From Trebonia sp963822615 (lineage in GTDB: Bacteria; Actinomycetota; Actinomycetes; Streptosporangiales; Streptosporangiaceae), in contig CAWGIM010000001.1 in NCBI GenBank assembly GCA_963822615.1, positions 744,001 through 808,000 of the forward strand: a DNA stretch of 64,000 nt, given 5' to 3'. The position numbers and the translations under genes are program-made. Below, piece by piece: positions 18,580 to 26,790 of the stretch (the first letter of the stretch is position 1; every line of letters begins with the position of its first letter). Under the pieces are notes generated by a model that saw nothing but the letters and a program-made list of their open reading frames with translations, had not been told where the DNA came from and did no database searches.

Positions 18580-19339
18580 GACGGCTTACCTCCTGGCGGA
18601 GCCGGTCGGTGATGACGCTCGCCAGCTCGGCGACCGGGGCCGAGTCCATCCGGCGGGGCCGCGCGATCGGCACCGGGTACTCCTCGATGACCCGGCCGGG
18701 CCGGCTGGACAGCAGCACCACGCGGTCGCCCAGGCGGACCGCCTCGCGCACGTTATGGGTGACGAACAGGATGGTCAGCGGCTTGCCGACGCTCTCACGG
18801 ACCCGGTCAAGCTCGTCGTGCAGCACGTCGCGGGTCATCGCGTCGAGCGCGCCGAACGGCTCGTCCATCAGCAGCACGTCGGCGTCCTGGGCGAGCGCGC
18901 GGGCCAGCGCGACCCGCTGGCGCATGCCGCCGGACAGCTCGTGCGGCTGCTTGCCGGCGAAGCCGGCGAGCTGGACCGCGTCCAGCAGCTCGGCCGCGCG
19001 CCGCTTGCGCTCGGCCCGTGGCACCTTGCGCGCTTGCAGCGCCAGCTCGACGTTGCCGCCCGCGCTGAGCCAGGGGAACAGCCCCGGCTCCTGGAACATG
19101 AACGCGACCCGGCCGTTGACGGTGAGGTCCCCCGTGGTCGGCCGGTCAAGCCCGGCCACCAGCGAGAGCAGGGTGGACTTGCCGCACCCGGACGCGCCGA
19201 TCAGGCAGGTGAACTCCCCCGGCGCGGCGCTGAGGGACACCTGGTCGAGGGCGCGGACGGCGGAGCCGCCGCGCCCGTACACCTTGGAGACGCCGGACAG
19301 TGATACCGCCGCCGTCTCGGTTATCGTTGTCGTGCTCAT
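18569..19339 (-). CDS. ABC importer ATPase, nitrate/sulfonate/taurine type
   Basis: This protein has 256 residues from the ATG at 19337-19339 (CGGAG upstream); a longer in-frame start 36 bases upstream is less likely. It has Walker A GASGCGKST, a Q-loop at FMFQEPGLFPW, signature LSGGMRQRVALARAL, Walker B VLLMDEPFGALD and switch histidine in FVTHN. The tail RPRRMDSAPVAELASVITDRL is usual for SsuB/TauB-type subunits. It is co-transcribed with the permease downstream; the binding-protein gene lies 101 bases upstream. Confidence 0.9.
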   Translation of the reverse strand: MSTTTITETAAVSLSGVSKVYGRGGSAVRALDQVSLSAAPGEFTCLIGASGCGKSTLLSLVAGLDRPTTGDLTVNGRVAFMFQEPGLFPWLSAGGNVELALQARKVPRAERKRRAAELLDAVQLAGFAGKQPHELSGGMRQRVALARALAQDADVLLMDEPFGALDAMTRDVLHDELDRVRESVGKPLTILFVTHNVREAVRLGDRVVLLSSRPGRVIEEYPVPIARPRRMDSAPVAELASVITDRLRQEVSRHGS

Positions 19340-19440
19340 GGGGGCTCCGTATCCTGCCTTCTCGCTCGATGCCACCGGGTAACCCCGGCCCGCCCGGGCG
19401 GGCGGGCCGGGATGGGTGGGCGGGCCGGGGATGAACTCTG

Positions 19441-20502
19441 CTACCCCGCGCTGACGGCGGGCTGGCCCGCCGCGCTCAGGATCGCGTTGAGCGGGGCCAG
19501 GTCGAAGATCCCGCTCAGGCTGGCCGTCTTGAGCAGGCCCAGCGTGGTGGCCTGCTGCGCGTCGGCGGTCAGCGACGCCGCGTCGGGGTCGTCAGTGAAG
19601 GTGATCTCCTTGAACGCCGGGGTGAGCACCGCGGCCTTCAGCGGCTTGCCGGTGTAGGCGCCGAGCTGCGCGTTGGCGGCGGCGGCGGCCCCGGCCGGGT
19701 CCGACTTGATGTAGCCGAGCGCCTGCTCGTTGGCCTTCAGCAGGTCGGCGACGACATCCGGGTGGGCGGACAGGAACGACTGGGTGACTACCAGGATGGT
19801 GGTCACGCCCGGCTCGGACAGCAGCACCTTGCCGCCGTCCTGGACGATCTCCACGTCGTAGGGCGACGGCTCGGAGGCGCCCGCGATCTGGCCCGACTTG
19901 AACTCGAGCACCGCGGCCGAGTTGGGGGTGGTCGGCTTGATCGACACGTCGCCGCCGCCGGTGGTGCTGGTGGCGAGGCCCTGCTGCTTCAGCCAGTAGC
20001 GGACCGCCACGTCCTGGGTGTTGCCGAGCGACGGAGTGGCCAGCGACTGCCCCTTGAGCTGGGCGGCCGAGCTGATGCTGGACTTCACCACGACCGACGC
20101 GCCGCCGGTGGCCGCCCCGGAGACGATCTTGATAGCGGTGCCGCCCGACTTCTGGAAGGCGTTGATGGCCGGGTTCGGGCCGACGTAGGCGGCGTCGAGC
20201 TGGCCGGCCAGCAGCGCGGTCGTCTCCTGGGTGCCGGTGGCGTACACCGTGGTCTTCAGCGTGTTGGCGCCCAGGGCCTTGGTGAAGTAGCCGTTCTTCA
20301 CCCCGATCAGGGCGGGCGCGTGGGTGATGTTGGCCAGGTAGCCGAGGCGCACGGTGACCGGGGCCGCGGCGGCGGCCGAGCTGGAGCCGGACGAAGAGGC
20401 ACCAGCGGAGGCGGACGAACTGCTTGAGCTGCTCGACGAGCAGCCGGCTATAGCAAGGACGCCGCCGACGATGGCGGCTGTGCCAGCCAAGATGCGTCGC
20501 AT
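19441..20502 (-). CDS. ABC importer substrate-binding lipoprotein
   Basis: This protein has 353 residues. The N-terminus is a lipoprotein signal with lipobox LAIAGC. A run of serines and alanines follows as linker to the membrane. The binding domain (residues about 48-350) is of the SsuA/TauA/NMT1 type: VRLGYLANITHAPALIGVKNG, then LLAGQLDAAYVGPNPAINA and LATPSLGNTQDVAVRYWL. The GNTQD segment is typical of sulfonate/taurine binders. It is the first gene of the importer operon. Confidence 0.88.
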   Translation of the reverse strand: MRRILAGTAAIVGGVLAIAGCSSSSSSSSSASAGASSSGSSSAAAAAPVTVRLGYLANITHAPALIGVKNGYFTKALGANTLKTTVYATGTQETTALLAGQLDAAYVGPNPAINAFQKSGGTAIKIVSGAATGGASVVVKSSISSAAQLKGQSLATPSLGNTQDVAVRYWLKQQGLATSTTGGGDVSIKPTTPNSAAVLEFKSGQIAGASEPSPYDVEIVQDGGKVLLSEPGVTTILVVTQSFLSAHPDVVADLLKANEQALGYIKSDPAGAAAAANAQLGAYTGKPLKAAVLTPAFKEITFTDDPDAASLTADAQQATTLGLLKTASLSGIFDLAPLNAILSAAGQPAVSAG

Positions 20503-20532
20503 TAAGTTTCCATTCCCAATCGATTTACTGGG

Positions 20533-20572
20533 GTACTAGTACTAGGGCACTATATACCGAACCAGATCGGTA
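20533..20572 (-). promoter_or_regulatory. Promoter/operator region of the sulfonate-type ABC operon
   Basis: Two dyads lie just upstream of the binding-protein gene. The first is the nested palindromes GTACTAGTAC (20533-20542) and CTAGTACTAG (20536-20545). The second is TACCGA-N6-TCGGTA (20555-20572), which overlaps a TATAGT-like -10 hexamer on the minus strand (20549-20554). This suggests repression by a dimeric regulator, possibly tied to sulfur supply. The regulator is not identified here. Confidence 0.5.
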
Positions 20573-20635
20573 GGAAAAACCTGTAACGGCCGCACGGCGG
20601 AACCAGGGATAACACCGGCCGCACCGGGCCCCAGG

Positions 20636-21004
20636 CTAGGAGTTGTCCGAGGAATCCTGCACGTCAACGCCCTGCACCTGGGGCGCGAACTTGTTAACGC
20701 ACTCCTCCAGGCGGGCGATGTCGGCGACGCCCGCACCGGTGGTGTCGTAGGTGACCACGTCGATCGCGGAGGACAGCGGCACCCCGCTGGCGATCGGGGC
20801 CGCCTTGACGTGCGGCAGGTTGTTGCAGGCGGTGCGGACCTTCAGCTTGAACGCGACCGGCGTGCTCTCCTTGAAGTAGATCAGTGCCGACTGCTGGCCG
20901 AGAGCTTTATTGAATTGTGAGCACCCGGTAACACCAAGGAAGCAGGCCACGCCAGCCAGGCCGAGGGCGGCGGGCCTGATCACGACGCGCGGTAGTAGCG
21001 GCAC
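20636..21004 (-). CDS. Small hypothetical lipoprotein
   Basis: This protein has 122 residues from a GTG at 21002-21004; the start is uncertain because no clear ribosome-binding site is seen. Residues 1-28 form a lipoprotein signal ending GVTGC. The mature domain (about 94 residues) has two cysteines that may pair (RTACNNLP and LEECVNKF). It resembles small actinobacterial lipoproteins of unknown function. It stands alone between the ABC operon and the divergent sulfotransferase-like gene. Confidence 0.65.
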   Translation of the reverse strand: MPLLPRVVIRPAALGLAGVACFLGVTGCSQFNKALGQQSALIYFKESTPVAFKLKVRTACNNLPHVKAAPIASGVPLSSAIDVVTYDTTGAGVADIARLEECVNKFAPQVQGVDVQDSSDNS

Positions 21005-21115
21005 GGGGATATGATATGCGCTTGGCGATCCGAGTACGGTACTGGGGAGACCCGCACCCGCCCGCCGCACCTCCCCCCGCCCAAGCCCTGAGCAGGCCCG
21101 CCCGGATCGCGACTG

Positions 21116-22012
21116 ATGCCACCGCGCCACCTTCTTTTCGTTAACGCCCGCAACGTGACCCGGCCGGTCTTCGTGATCGGCGCCCCGCACTCCGGTGCGG
21201 AGGAGGTCGGCCGTGCCCTCAAGGGCTCGGCCGGCTTCCACGTCACCATCGGCCGGCAGTCCGTGCTGCAGGCGGTGTACGGGTTCGCGCGGCGTCCCTC
21301 GCTGTACAGCGGCCGGGGCGACGCCGCCGCCGCGGTGATGCGCGACGCGTTCGCGCAGGGCTGGCAGATCGGCCCGGCCAGCTGCCTGGACTGCGCGCCG
21401 CAGTGCCGCTCGGCGGCCGGGCTGCGCGAGGCGGAGGTCGGCCCGTGCACCGAGCAGCGCGGGCTGGCCCGGTTCGGCGACGCCAGCCCCGACCTCGCCT
21501 ACTGCGCCGAGGCGCTGATCGCCGCGTTCCCTGACGCGCTGATCGTCCAGGTGGTGCGGGACGGCCGGGACGCGGTGGCGGCGATGCTGACCGACCAGGC
21601 GGCCATGTCCTGGTTCCGGCCGAGCGTGGTCAACATCGAGACCGAGTTCCCCAACCCGTTCTACGGGGTGGAGGAGGAGTCGGACCGCAAGCTGTGGCCG
21701 TCGCTGTCCAGCGCGGGCAAGAGCGCGCTGCGCTGGCGCGGCGCGATCAGGCTGGCCGCCCGGCTGCGCCAGACCCTGCCCGAGGACCAGCTCAAGACGC
21801 TGCGCTACGAGGACATGGCGCGCCACCCGGGCGCCGCCGCGACGGCGCTGTCCGAGTTCACCGGCTCGCCGATCGTCGCGCCGGTCACCGCGCCCGCCAA
21901 GCGGGGCCGGGCCGAGGCCCCCGAGTGGCGCCGCACGCTGTCCTACGGGCAGCTCGGCGACATCGAGAAGGTCGCGGGCGAGGAACTGCGCCGCCTCGGC
22001 TACCGCGGTTAG
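21116..22012 (+). CDS. Sulfotransferase-family protein
   Basis: This protein has 298 residues. The segment RPVFVIGAPHSGAEEVGRAL (residues about 16-35) matches the 5' phosphosulfate-binding loop of PAPS sulfotransferases, although the usual RSGTT is altered to HSGAE. IVQVVRDGRDAVAAM (about 143-157) matches the 3' phosphate-binding region. LRYEDMARHPGAAATAL is a typical C-terminal family segment. Six cysteines cluster near residues 87-110 (SCLDCAPQCRS), which is unusual. The acceptor is unknown. It is near the sulfonate-type importer. Confidence 0.72.
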   Translation: MPPRHLLFVNARNVTRPVFVIGAPHSGAEEVGRALKGSAGFHVTIGRQSVLQAVYGFARRPSLYSGRGDAAAAVMRDAFAQGWQIGPASCLDCAPQCRSAAGLREAEVGPCTEQRGLARFGDASPDLAYCAEALIAAFPDALIVQVVRDGRDAVAAMLTDQAAMSWFRPSVVNIETEFPNPFYGVEEESDRKLWPSLSSAGKSALRWRGAIRLAARLRQTLPEDQLKTLRYEDMARHPGAAATALSEFTGSPIVAPVTAPAKRGRAEAPEWRRTLSYGQLGDIEKVAGEELRRLGYRG

Positions 22013-22018
22013 CAGCCC

Positions 22019-22039
22019 GGGAGCCGTCCCCCGGCTCCC
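22019..22039. terminator. Hairpin between convergent genes
   Basis: GGGAGCCG (22019-22026) and CGGCTCCC (22032-22039) form a perfect eight-base stem with a five-base loop. It lies in the 48-base gap between the ends of the sulfotransferase-like gene and the ABC exporter gene, and could terminate both. Confidence 0.55.
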
Positions 22040-22060
22040 CCGCTCCCCCGCTACCGGCCG

Positions 22061-23983
22061 CTAGCGGGCCGCGTCCTGGTGGCGCGCTTCCTGGCCCTTG
22101 AACTGGGTGATGTACAGCTCGGCGTACAGGCCGCCCGCGGCCAGCAGTTCCTCGTGGGTGCCGGTCTCGGCGACCTGCCCTGACTCGATCACCAGGATCT
22201 GGTCGGCCTCGCGCACGGTAGACAGCCGGTGCGCGATGACCAGCGACGTGCGGCCGCGCAGGGCCACCGACAGCGCCTGCTGCACGGCCGCCTCGGACTC
22301 GGAGTCCAGGTGCGCGGTCGCCTCGTCGAGCACGACGATCGACGGGGCCTTGAGCAGCAGCCGGGCCAGGGCGACGCGCTGCTTCTCACCGCCCGACAGC
22401 CGGTAGCCGCGGTCGCCGACGACCGTGTCGAGGCCGTCCGGCAGCACCTCCACCAGGTCCCAGATCTGCGCCGCGCGGCACGCGTTCACCAGGTCGGCCT
22501 CGGTCGCGGCGGGCCGTGCGTAGAGCAGGTTGGCCCGGATGGTGTCGTGGAACAGGTGCGCGTCCTGGGTGACCACCCCGACCACGTCGTGCAGCGAGTC
22601 GAGGGTGACGTCGCGGATATCGTGGCCGCCGATGCGGACCGCCCCGTCGTTGGGGTCGTACATCCGGGACACGAGCTGGGTGATGGTGGTCTTGCCCGCG
22701 CCGGACGGTCCGACCAGGGCGGTGAGCCGCCCGGCGGGCACCGCGAACGACACGTCGTGCAGCACCCCGGCGGCGGCGTCGGTCCGCTCCGGCCGCTTCA
22801 GCGCGATCGACTCAAGCGACGCCAGCGACACCTCGGCGGCGGTCGGGTAGCGGAACGAGACCTGGTCGAACTCGATGGCGGGGGCGGTGCCGGCGGCGTC
22901 CCGGGCGGGCAGCGCCACCGCGTCCGGCTTCTCCTTGATCAGCGGCTCCAGGTCGAGCACCTCGAATACCCGGTCAAAGCTGACCAGTGCCGTCATCACC
23001 TGGACCTGCACGTTGGACAGGGCGCCGATCGGCCCGTAGACCCGGGCCAGCAGCTGGGCGAGGGCGACCAGGGTGCCGAACTCGAACGCCCCCCGGACCA
23101 CCAGGCTGCCGCCGACCCCGTAGACGACCGCGGTGAACAGCCCGGTGAGCAGGGTGATCACGATCATGAAGACCGACCCGTACATGTCCCTGGTGACGCC
23201 GATGTCGCGCACCTTGTGCGCCTTGGCCGCGAACAGGTCGGCCTCTTCGCGCGGCCGCCCGTACAGCTTGGCCAGCATCGCCCCGGCCACGTTGAACCGC
23301 TCGGTCATGGTCGAGCCCATCTCCGCGTTGAGCTGCATCGACTCGCGGGACAGGCGCTGCATCCTGCGGCCAAGCAGGCGGGCGGGCAGGATGAACAGCG
23401 GGATCAGCACCAGCCCGGCCAGGCTGACCTGCCAGGACAGGTAGAACAGGGTGACCAGGATGACGATCAGCGACAGCACGTTGGACAGCACGCTGGACAG
23501 CGTGCCGACGATCGCCTGCTGCGCCCCCACCACGTCCCCGTCGAGCCTGCTGACCAGCGAGCCGGTCTGGGCGCGGGTGAAGAACGCCAGCGGCTGCCGC
23601 TGCACGTGGTCGAAGACCTGGGTGCGCAGGTCGTAGATGAGGCTCTCGCCGATGCGGGAGGAGAAGTAGCGGTTGATCACGCCGAGCAGCGCGTCGAACA
23701 GCGCCACCCCGGCCACCGTCAGCGCGATGGTGATGACGACCGCCTGGTCGCGGGCGATGATGCCGTTGTCGATCAGGTCGCGCAGCAGCAGCGGGTTGAC
23801 CACCGTGATCCCCGCGTCCAGCGCGGTCGCCAGCAGGAAGAACGTCAGCTGGACCCGGTACGGCCGGGCGTAGCCGATGATCCGCCTGATCGTGCCCGGC
23901 TTGAGCTTCTGCTTGGTGACAGACGGGTCCATCCGCATCCCGTGCACCATCCCGATACCCGGGCCGCCACGCATCATCACCAA
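22061..23983 (-). CDS. ABC exporter, fused membrane and ATPase domains
   Basis: This protein has 640 residues. It is a half-transporter with six transmembrane helices in residues about 45-330 and a C-terminal ATPase domain. ATPase motifs are GPSGAGKTT (Walker A), a Q-loop at VVTQDAHLFHDTIRANLLYA, signature LSGGEKQRVALARLL, Walker B SIVVLDEATAHLD and IAHRLST. It would act as a dimer, exporting a lipid, peptide or drug. The linker after the membrane domain is about 20 residues longer than usual (VSLASLESIALKRPERTDA). The exact start is uncertain because several methionines occur in the first 20 residues. Confidence 0.88.
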   Translation of the reverse strand: MVMMRGGPGIGMVHGMRMDPSVTKQKLKPGTIRRIIGYARPYRVQLTFFLLATALDAGITVVNPLLLRDLIDNGIIARDQAVVITIALTVAGVALFDALLGVINRYFSSRIGESLIYDLRTQVFDHVQRQPLAFFTRAQTGSLVSRLDGDVVGAQQAIVGTLSSVLSNVLSLIVILVTLFYLSWQVSLAGLVLIPLFILPARLLGRRMQRLSRESMQLNAEMGSTMTERFNVAGAMLAKLYGRPREEADLFAAKAHKVRDIGVTRDMYGSVFMIVITLLTGLFTAVVYGVGGSLVVRGAFEFGTLVALAQLLARVYGPIGALSNVQVQVMTALVSFDRVFEVLDLEPLIKEKPDAVALPARDAAGTAPAIEFDQVSFRYPTAAEVSLASLESIALKRPERTDAAAGVLHDVSFAVPAGRLTALVGPSGAGKTTITQLVSRMYDPNDGAVRIGGHDIRDVTLDSLHDVVGVVTQDAHLFHDTIRANLLYARPAATEADLVNACRAAQIWDLVEVLPDGLDTVVGDRGYRLSGGEKQRVALARLLLKAPSIVVLDEATAHLDSESEAAVQQALSVALRGRTSLVIAHRLSTVREADQILVIESGQVAETGTHEELLAAGGLYAELYITQFKGQEARHQDAAR

Positions 23984-23995
23984 GTCATGGTATTG

Positions 23996-24199
23996 CTACT
24001 TGCGGGTGGCGCCGCCCCGGCCGCGCAGCTCGACCCCGTGCTCGGTGAGGATGCGGTGGATGAACCCGTAGGACCGCCCGGTCGCGCTGGCCAGCGAGCG
24101 GATCGACTCACCCGCGTCGTAGCGGCCCTTCAAGTCGGCTGCCAGCTTGCTGCGGTCCGACCCGGTAACCCGGGTGCCTTTCCTCAGGGTCTCGGCCAC
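23996..24199 (-). CDS. Small helix-turn-helix protein
   Basis: This protein has 67 residues. GTG 24197-24199 is chosen because GGGAGG lies seven bases upstream; an upstream ATG lacks a site. The family is common in actinobacteria: AETLRKGTRVTGSDRSKLAADLK, then the HTH SIRSLASATGRSYGFIHRILTE and the tail GVELRGRGGATR. The whole protein is one DNA-binding domain. It often sits near ABC-F or ABC genes. Its target is unknown; the inverted repeat just upstream is a candidate. Confidence 0.8.
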   Translation of the reverse strand: MAETLRKGTRVTGSDRSKLAADLKGRYDAGESIRSLASATGRSYGFIHRILTEHGVELRGRGGATRK

Positions 24200-24230
24200 C
24201 TTTAACCTCCCGTAAGGTTCAGCACTCACT

Positions 24231-24250
24231 GCGTTACGTTCCCCTAACGC
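24231..24250 (-). promoter_or_regulatory. Inverted repeat upstream of the small HTH gene
   Basis: GCGTTA (24231-24236) and TAACGC (24245-24250) form a dyad with an eight-base spacer. It lies 32-51 bases upstream of the GTG start of the HTH gene. An operator for that protein, or part of its promoter, is plausible. Confidence 0.35.
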
Positions 24251-24338
24251 AATGATCACCTATCGGGGCGTGCTTGACTACCCGCTTAGACCGGCTTAGT
24301 TACCGTCCGCATGGATATTGACAGCGGCCTAATAACGG

Positions 24339-25937
24339 TCAGGCGAGCGCCACCAGTTCGGCGAAATCGGCCGACCAGGTGTCCTCGGTGCCCTCGGGCA
24401 GCACGATCACCCGTTCCGGTGCCAGCGCGTCGACCGCGCCCTCATCGTGGGTGACCAGGACAATCGCGCCGCGGTAGCCGGCCAGGGCGGCCAGGATTTC
24501 CTCCCGGCTGGCCGGGTCCAGGTTGTTGGTCGGCTCGTCCAGGAGCAACACATTGGCTCCAGAAACAACAAGGAGCGCCAGCGCCAGCCGTGTTTTCTCG
24601 CCGCCGGAAAGCACGCCGACCGGCTTATCGACATCCTCGCCGGAGAAAAGGAACGAGCCGAGGACTTTCCGCTGCTCGGTATCGGTCAGCTCGGGGGCCG
24701 CGGTGCGCATGTTCTCGATCAGCGACCGGCTGGTGTCGAGGGTCTCGTGCTCCTGCGCGTAGTAGCCCAGGCGCAGCCCGTGACCCGGGTTGACCTGGCC
24801 GGTGTCCGGCTTCTCGACCCCGGCCAGCAGCCGCAGCAGGGTGGTCTTGCCCGCGCCGTTGAGCCCCAGCACGACGACCCGGCTGCCCCGGTCGATCGCC
24901 AGGTCCACGTCGGTGAACACCTCAAGCGACCCGTAGGACTTGGACAGGCCGCGCGCCGTCAGCGGCGTCTTGCCGCACGCGGCGGGCTCGGGGAACCGCA
25001 GCCGGGCCACCCGGTCGGCCTGCCGCTCGCCCTCCAGCCCGTCCAGCAGCCGCTCGGCCCGGCGCTGCATGTTCTGCGCGGCCTTGGCCTTGGTCGCCTT
25101 GGCGCCCAGCCTGGCCGCCTGCAGCTGCAGGGTGGAGGCCTGCCGCTCGGCGTTGGAGCGCTCCCGCTTGCGGCGCCGCTCGTCGGCCTCGCGCTGCTTC
25201 AGGTAGGCCTTCCAGCCGACGTTGTAGATGTCGAGCACCGAGCGGTTGGCGTCCAGGTAGAAGACCTTGTTGACCACCTGCTCCACCAGGTCGACGTCGT
25301 GGCTGATCACCAGCAGGCCGCCCCGGTAGGTCTTCAGGTGGTCGCGCAGCCAGGTGACCGAGTCCGCGTCCAGGTGGTTGGTCGGCTCGTCGAGCAGCAG
25401 CGTCTGCGCGTCGGAGAACAGGATGCGGGACAGCTCCACCCGGCGGCGCTGCCCGCCGGACAGCGTGTGCAGCGGCTGGCGCAGCACCCGGTCAGGCAGC
25501 CCGAGCGACGCGGCCATCGACGCCGCCTCCGACTCGGCCGCGTAGCCGCCGAGCACCGCCAGCCGGTCGCTGAGCGTGCCGTAGCGGCGGATCGCCTTCT
25601 CCGCCTTGGCGGGGTCGGAGTCGGACATCAGCGTCTCCGCCTTGCGCATCTGCGCCAGCACCTCATCCAGGCCGCGGGCGGACAGGATGCGGTCGAGCGC
25701 GAGCACGTCCAGGTCGCCGGTGCGCGGGTCCTGGGGCAGGTAGCCGACGCTGCCGGACGCGCGCACGGTCCCGGCGGCGGGCGCGCCCGATCCGGAAAGC
25801 ACCTTGCAGAGGGTGGTCTTGCCGGCCCCGTTACGGCCGACCAGGCCGATCCGGTCCCCCTCGGCGACCTGGAAAGACGCGTCTGCCAGCAGTAGCCGGG
25901 CACCAGCACGCAGCTCTATGCCACTGGCAACGATCAT
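24339..25937 (-). CDS. ABC-F family ATPase (ribosome-associated)
   Basis: This protein has 532 residues. It has two ABC ATPase domains and no membrane segment. The first Walker A is GRNGAGKTT, with signature LSGGQRRRVELSRIL and LLLDEPTNHLD. The second is GLNGAGKTT, with LSGGEKTRLALALL and LLLDEPTNNLD. The inter-domain linker is basic and helical (KQREADERRRKRERSNAERQAS), as in ribosome-binding ABC-F proteins. It probably acts on translating or stalled ribosomes. The neighbouring release factor supports a translation-rescue role. Confidence 0.92.
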   Translation of the reverse strand: MIVASGIELRAGARLLLADASFQVAEGDRIGLVGRNGAGKTTLCKVLSGSGAPAAGTVRASGSVGYLPQDPRTGDLDVLALDRILSARGLDEVLAQMRKAETLMSDSDPAKAEKAIRRYGTLSDRLAVLGGYAAESEAASMAASLGLPDRVLRQPLHTLSGGQRRRVELSRILFSDAQTLLLDEPTNHLDADSVTWLRDHLKTYRGGLLVISHDVDLVEQVVNKVFYLDANRSVLDIYNVGWKAYLKQREADERRRKRERSNAERQASTLQLQAARLGAKATKAKAAQNMQRRAERLLDGLEGERQADRVARLRFPEPAACGKTPLTARGLSKSYGSLEVFTDVDLAIDRGSRVVVLGLNGAGKTTLLRLLAGVEKPDTGQVNPGHGLRLGYYAQEHETLDTSRSLIENMRTAAPELTDTEQRKVLGSFLFSGEDVDKPVGVLSGGEKTRLALALLVVSGANVLLLDEPTNNLDPASREEILAALAGYRGAIVLVTHDEGAVDALAPERVIVLPEGTEDTWSADFAELVALA

Positions 25938-25956
25938 GATTGCTAAGAATACCGGA

Positions 25957-26697
25957 TCAGGACGACGGTTCTGAGAGCTTAACCCGCACCGCGGTGAACT
26001 GGGCCGGCGTGCCTTCGAGGACCGCCCGCCGGGGGTCGGGCACGGTCAGGAAGCGCTCGGTCGCCAGCGCCAGGTAGGGCGCCAGGCGGGGGTCGTCGCG
26101 CAGCTCGGCCGCGGTCCGCTTGTCGCCGCCGAGCACCACCGCGTCCAGCGCGCGGCCGCGGCCCGCACCGCTCCACCGCCCGAAGACGGACACCGCGGTG
26201 TCGGCCGCGGCCCGGACCGCCTCGCTGGCCTGCTTCTCCCGGCGGCGGGCGAAGCGCTGCTGTGACCAGCCGCCCGCCGCGCTGCGCCCGTGCACCAGCC
26301 GCGAGCCGGTCTTCGAGTCGACCAGGGCCGGCGGGTAGCCGGCGAACACCCCGGCCGCGTAGCCGCCGAGCCGGACCAGCAGCACGCCGACGTTACGCGG
26401 CGCGGCGGCGTGCGCCGCGACCGCCGCCGCCAGCTCAGCCGGGCCAGCACTAGCCAGGTCGGGCGCGGCCGGCCAGCGGAACGACTCGGGAAACGGCGGG
26501 TGGCACTGCGCCGCCACGCCGTCCGGTGCGCGGAAGGTCACCACCGCGTCGCCGGGCCCGGCCGGGGGCTGCACGGTTACCGGGTCGCCGTGCCGGACCG
26601 CGAAGGCGGCGATCCAGCCGGGGAACCGCCCGGGGGCGACGTCGACCCATTTAACGCCACTGCTTGCGACGTTCTTCACTACCAACGGCCCCATCAT
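25957..26697 (-). CDS. acVLRF1-type peptidyl-tRNA hydrolase (Vms1/RF1-like)
   Basis: This protein has 246 residues. It is recognised by the eRF1/Vms1-like core: VGVLLVRLGGYAAGVFAG, then LVHGRSAAGGWSQQRFARRREKQ, where GGxSQ is the catalytic loop with its conserved glutamine. A following helix-strand region reads LDAVVLGGDKRTAAELRDD. The actinobacterial Vms1-like release factor acVLRF1 cleaves peptidyl-tRNA on stalled large ribosomal subunits. It lies 19 bases upstream of the ABC-F gene, so both are probably co-transcribed in a ribosome-rescue unit. Confidence 0.85.
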   Translation of the reverse strand: MMGPLVVKNVASSGVKWVDVAPGRFPGWIAAFAVRHGDPVTVQPPAGPGDAVVTFRAPDGVAAQCHPPFPESFRWPAAPDLASAGPAELAAAVAAHAAAPRNVGVLLVRLGGYAAGVFAGYPPALVDSKTGSRLVHGRSAAGGWSQQRFARRREKQASEAVRAAADTAVSVFGRWSGAGRGRALDAVVLGGDKRTAAELRDDPRLAPYLALATERFLTVPDPRRAVLEGTPAQFTAVRVKLSEPSS

Positions 26698-26790
26698 GTT
26701 TACTGTGGGTTAACGACTCGTCATACCCACAGAACTCAACAACAACAAACCAGGCGACCTACGCGACAAGCGAGACAGCAAGGAATCCGC

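Noticed and set aside
22229..24205. Long open frame opposite the ABC exporter
   Set aside because: The product is arginine/glutamine/histidine-rich with no domain, as expected for the antisense of a GC-rich gene.
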